Assembly: GCA_019245115.1 (NCBI GenBank) | Contig: JAFARZ010000425.1 | Location: 1 to 33,149 of the forward strand | DNA from: Streptosporangiaceae bacterium | GTDB taxonomy: Bacteria > Actinomycetota > Actinomycetes > Streptosporangiales > Streptosporangiaceae | Length of the DNA stretch: 33,149 nucleotides | Direction: 5' to 3' | Shown here: positions 31,516 through 33,149 of the stretch, piece after piece | Position numbering within the stretch: the first letter of the stretch is position 1 | Layout of the letters: each line of letters opens with the position of its first letter | Notes under the pieces: model-generated | The model's database searches: none | Seen by the model: the letters and a program-made list of their open reading frames with translations, nothing else | Told to the model about the DNA's origin: nothing | Program-made: the position numbers and the translations under genes

Positions 31516-33024
31516 ATGGCGGAATTTACCGGGGCGGTTGATCAAGGCACCACAAGTACTCGTTTCATGGTGTTTGACCACGGTGGAGCGGTGATCGCGA
31601 GCCACCAGCTCGAGCACACGCAGATCCTGCCCCGGCCGGGCTGGGTGGAGCACAACCCGGTGGAGATCTGGGAGCGCACCGGGGCGGTCGTGCAGACGAC
31701 GCTCAACCAGGCACGGCTGCGGGCCGAGGACCTGGCCGCGCTCGGCATCACCAACCAGCGGGAGACCACGGTGGTGTGGAACCGGCGGACCGGCCGGCCG
31801 TATGGCAACGCGATCGTGTGGCAGGACACCAGGACCGACGCGATCGCCGCCGCGCTGGATTCCGGCGCCGGAGGCGACGTGATCCGGGCCAAGGCCGGCC
31901 TGCCTCCCGCCACCTACTTCTCCGGCGGGAAGCTGCGCTGGATGCTGGACAACGTCGAAGGCCTGCGCGCCGACGCCGACCGGGGAGACGCGCTGTTCGG
32001 CACGGTGGACACCTGGCTGCTGTGGAACCTCACCAGGGGTGAGGCGCACGTGACGGACGTGACGAACGCCAGCCGCACCATGCTGATGAACCTGGCCACC
32101 CTCGACTGGGATGACGAACTGCTCGGGTTGTTCACCGTGCCGCGCGCGATGCTGCCCCGGATCGTGCCATCGTCCGGCATGTCGGCATACGGCACGACGG
32201 CCGCGCTCGGGCCGTTCGGCGGCGAAGTCATCATCGGCGGCGTGCTCGGCGATCAGCAGGCCGCCACCGTCGGGCAGGTGTGCTTCGCGCCCGGTGAGGC
32301 GAAGAACACCTATGGCACCGGCAACTTCCTGCTGCTGAATACCGGCACCACCGCGGTGCGGTCCACCGCCGGGCTGCTCACCACGGTGTGCTACAAGTTC
32401 GGCGACGCTCCCGCCGTCTTCGCCCTGGAGGGGTCGATCGCGGTGACCGGTGCGGCCGTGCAGTGGCTTCGTGACCAGCTCGGCATCATCCCCGCCGCCG
32501 CGGACAGCGAGATGCTGGCCAGGGCGGTGACCGGCACCGAGGGTGTGTACTTCGTGCCGGCCTTCTCCGGGCTGTTCGCGCCGTACTGGCGATCGGACGC
32601 CCGCGGGGCCATCGTCGGGTTGTCCCGCTATCACACCAGCGCGCACATCGCGCGGGCCACGCTGGAGGCGATCTGCTACCAGACCCGCGACGTCGTCGAC
32701 GCTATGGAACGCGACTCCGGTGTGAAGCTCGACGTGCTGAAGGTCGACGGCGGGGTCACCGCCAACGAGCTGTGCATGCAGCTTCAGGCCGACATTCTCG
32801 GGGTGCCGGTCAGCCGCCCGGTGGTGGCGGAGACCACCGCGCTCGGCGCGGCGTACGCCGCCGGGCTGGCCACCGGGTTCTGGAAGGACACCGAAGAGCT
32901 GCGCGCCAACTGGCGCGAATCCCAGCGCTGGCAGCCAACCTGGACCGCCGAGCGCCGCGCCGCCGGTCACGCAGGCTGGCGCAAAGCCGTAACCCGCACC
33001 CTCAACTGGATCGACATCGAGTAA
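31516..33024 (+). CDS. glpK: Glycerol kinase
   Basis: GlpK phosphorylates glycerol to glycerol-3-phosphate, the substrate of GlpD. The 502-residue FGGY-family protein has the ATP motif DQGTTSTRFMVFD at the N terminus, GITNQRETTVVW, WQDTRTD, the GDQQAA segment, TYGTGNFLLLNTG, and the FGGY-type signature YFVPAFSGLFAPYWRSDARG. The C-terminal KVDGGVTANELCMQLQADIL is also typical. The ATG at 31516 follows GGAGGCTTACAG. No glycerol facilitator gene lies in the window; it could lie beyond the right edge or elsewhere. Confidence 0.97.
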   Translation: MAEFTGAVDQGTTSTRFMVFDHGGAVIASHQLEHTQILPRPGWVEHNPVEIWERTGAVVQTTLNQARLRAEDLAALGITNQRETTVVWNRRTGRPYGNAIVWQDTRTDAIAAALDSGAGGDVIRAKAGLPPATYFSGGKLRWMLDNVEGLRADADRGDALFGTVDTWLLWNLTRGEAHVTDVTNASRTMLMNLATLDWDDELLGLFTVPRAMLPRIVPSSGMSAYGTTAALGPFGGEVIIGGVLGDQQAATVGQVCFAPGEAKNTYGTGNFLLLNTGTTAVRSTAGLLTTVCYKFGDAPAVFALEGSIAVTGAAVQWLRDQLGIIPAAADSEMLARAVTGTEGVYFVPAFSGLFAPYWRSDARGAIVGLSRYHTSAHIARATLEAICYQTRDVVDAMERDSGVKLDVLKVDGGVTANELCMQLQADILGVPVSRPVVAETTALGAAYAAGLATGFWKDTEELRANWRESQRWQPTWTAERRAAGHAGWRKAVTRTLNWIDIE

Positions 33025-33149
33025 CCCCACCCCCACACCCCCCCAATCCCACCCCCCCAATCCCACACCCCCAATCCCCCACACCCCACCCCCACACCCC
33101 ACCCCCACACCCCACCCCCACACCCCAATCCCACACACCCACAGCGCCG
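33025..33149. repeat. C/A-rich low-complexity repeat after glpK
   Basis: From the glpK stop nearly to the window end the plus strand is almost only C and A with a few T. It includes about three copies of a 13-base unit (CCCCACCCCCACA) at about 33083-33125 and looser CCCAATCCC units before. The minus strand has many runs of four or five G and could form G-quadruplexes. The repeat ends in ordinary sequence only at the last few bases. Confidence 0.85.

Noticed and set aside
31510..33138. Open frame of 542 codons on the minus strand opposite glpK
   Set aside because: It is the antisense of a clear glycerol kinase, is Gly-rich from the C-rich repeat, and has no family motif.

Overview
The window is high-GC actinobacterial chromosome. 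GTG and TTG starts are common, genes are tightly packed with ATGA or GTGA stop/start overlaps, and the nucleoside-salvage, transporter and infB-region gene families are of actinomycete type. A filamentous Streptosporangiales-like actinomycete is plausible, but the genus cannot be fixed from the sequence. No tRNA, rRNA, CRISPR array, insertion sequence or prophage gene was seen.

Layout. 1-4669 (+): the translation block infB (5' end cut off), a DUF503 gene, rbfA, truB and ribF. 4717-6419 (+): a two-gene redox membrane unit, a b561-like histidine-rich membrane protein and a DoxX-Rieske fusion. 6435-8207 (-): a PGM2/PgcA-type phosphosugar mutase. 8208-8711: a non-coding island with a hairpin repeat and a 17-bp tandem array. 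8712-13998 (-): a BMP-type nucleoside ABC importer (two permeases, a double ATPase, a lipoprotein). 14204-16353 (-): a histidine kinase and an OmpR-type regulator, coupled. 16354-17676: a 1.3-kb non-coding island full of hairpins and repeats. 17677-20512 (+): cdd-deoA-add, overlapping, followed by a membrane Ser/Thr kinase. 21646-24472 (-): an FHA-like protein, upp and an IclR regulator. 24601-25803 (+): 4-hydroxybenzoate hydroxylase. Then an unrecognised gene (-), a methyltransferase (+), an EamA exporter (-), an RHH-HTH-RHH DNA-binding protein coupled to glpD (-), and glpK (+).

How it fits together. The importer would take up nucleosides. Cytidine deaminase, adenosine deaminase, pyrimidine-nucleoside phosphorylase and uracil phosphoribosyltransferase would salvage the bases. 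The phosphosugar mutase could pass the released pentose-1-phosphate into central metabolism. The two-component system upstream of the importer may control it. The right end holds peripheral carbon use: 4-hydroxybenzoate and glycerol.

The most unusual material is non-coding. A covarying hairpin element occurs in both islands on opposite strands. A short motif (consensus CGACATTTCAGGATTTG) occurs five times, only in these islands, and lies in hairpin loops in three of them. Other points of interest are a perfect 16-bp-arm stem between the importer lipoprotein and ATPase genes, a possible Tat signal inside the DoxX-Rieske fusion, long tail-to-tail overlaps of convergent genes, and in-frame minisatellites inside several proteins.
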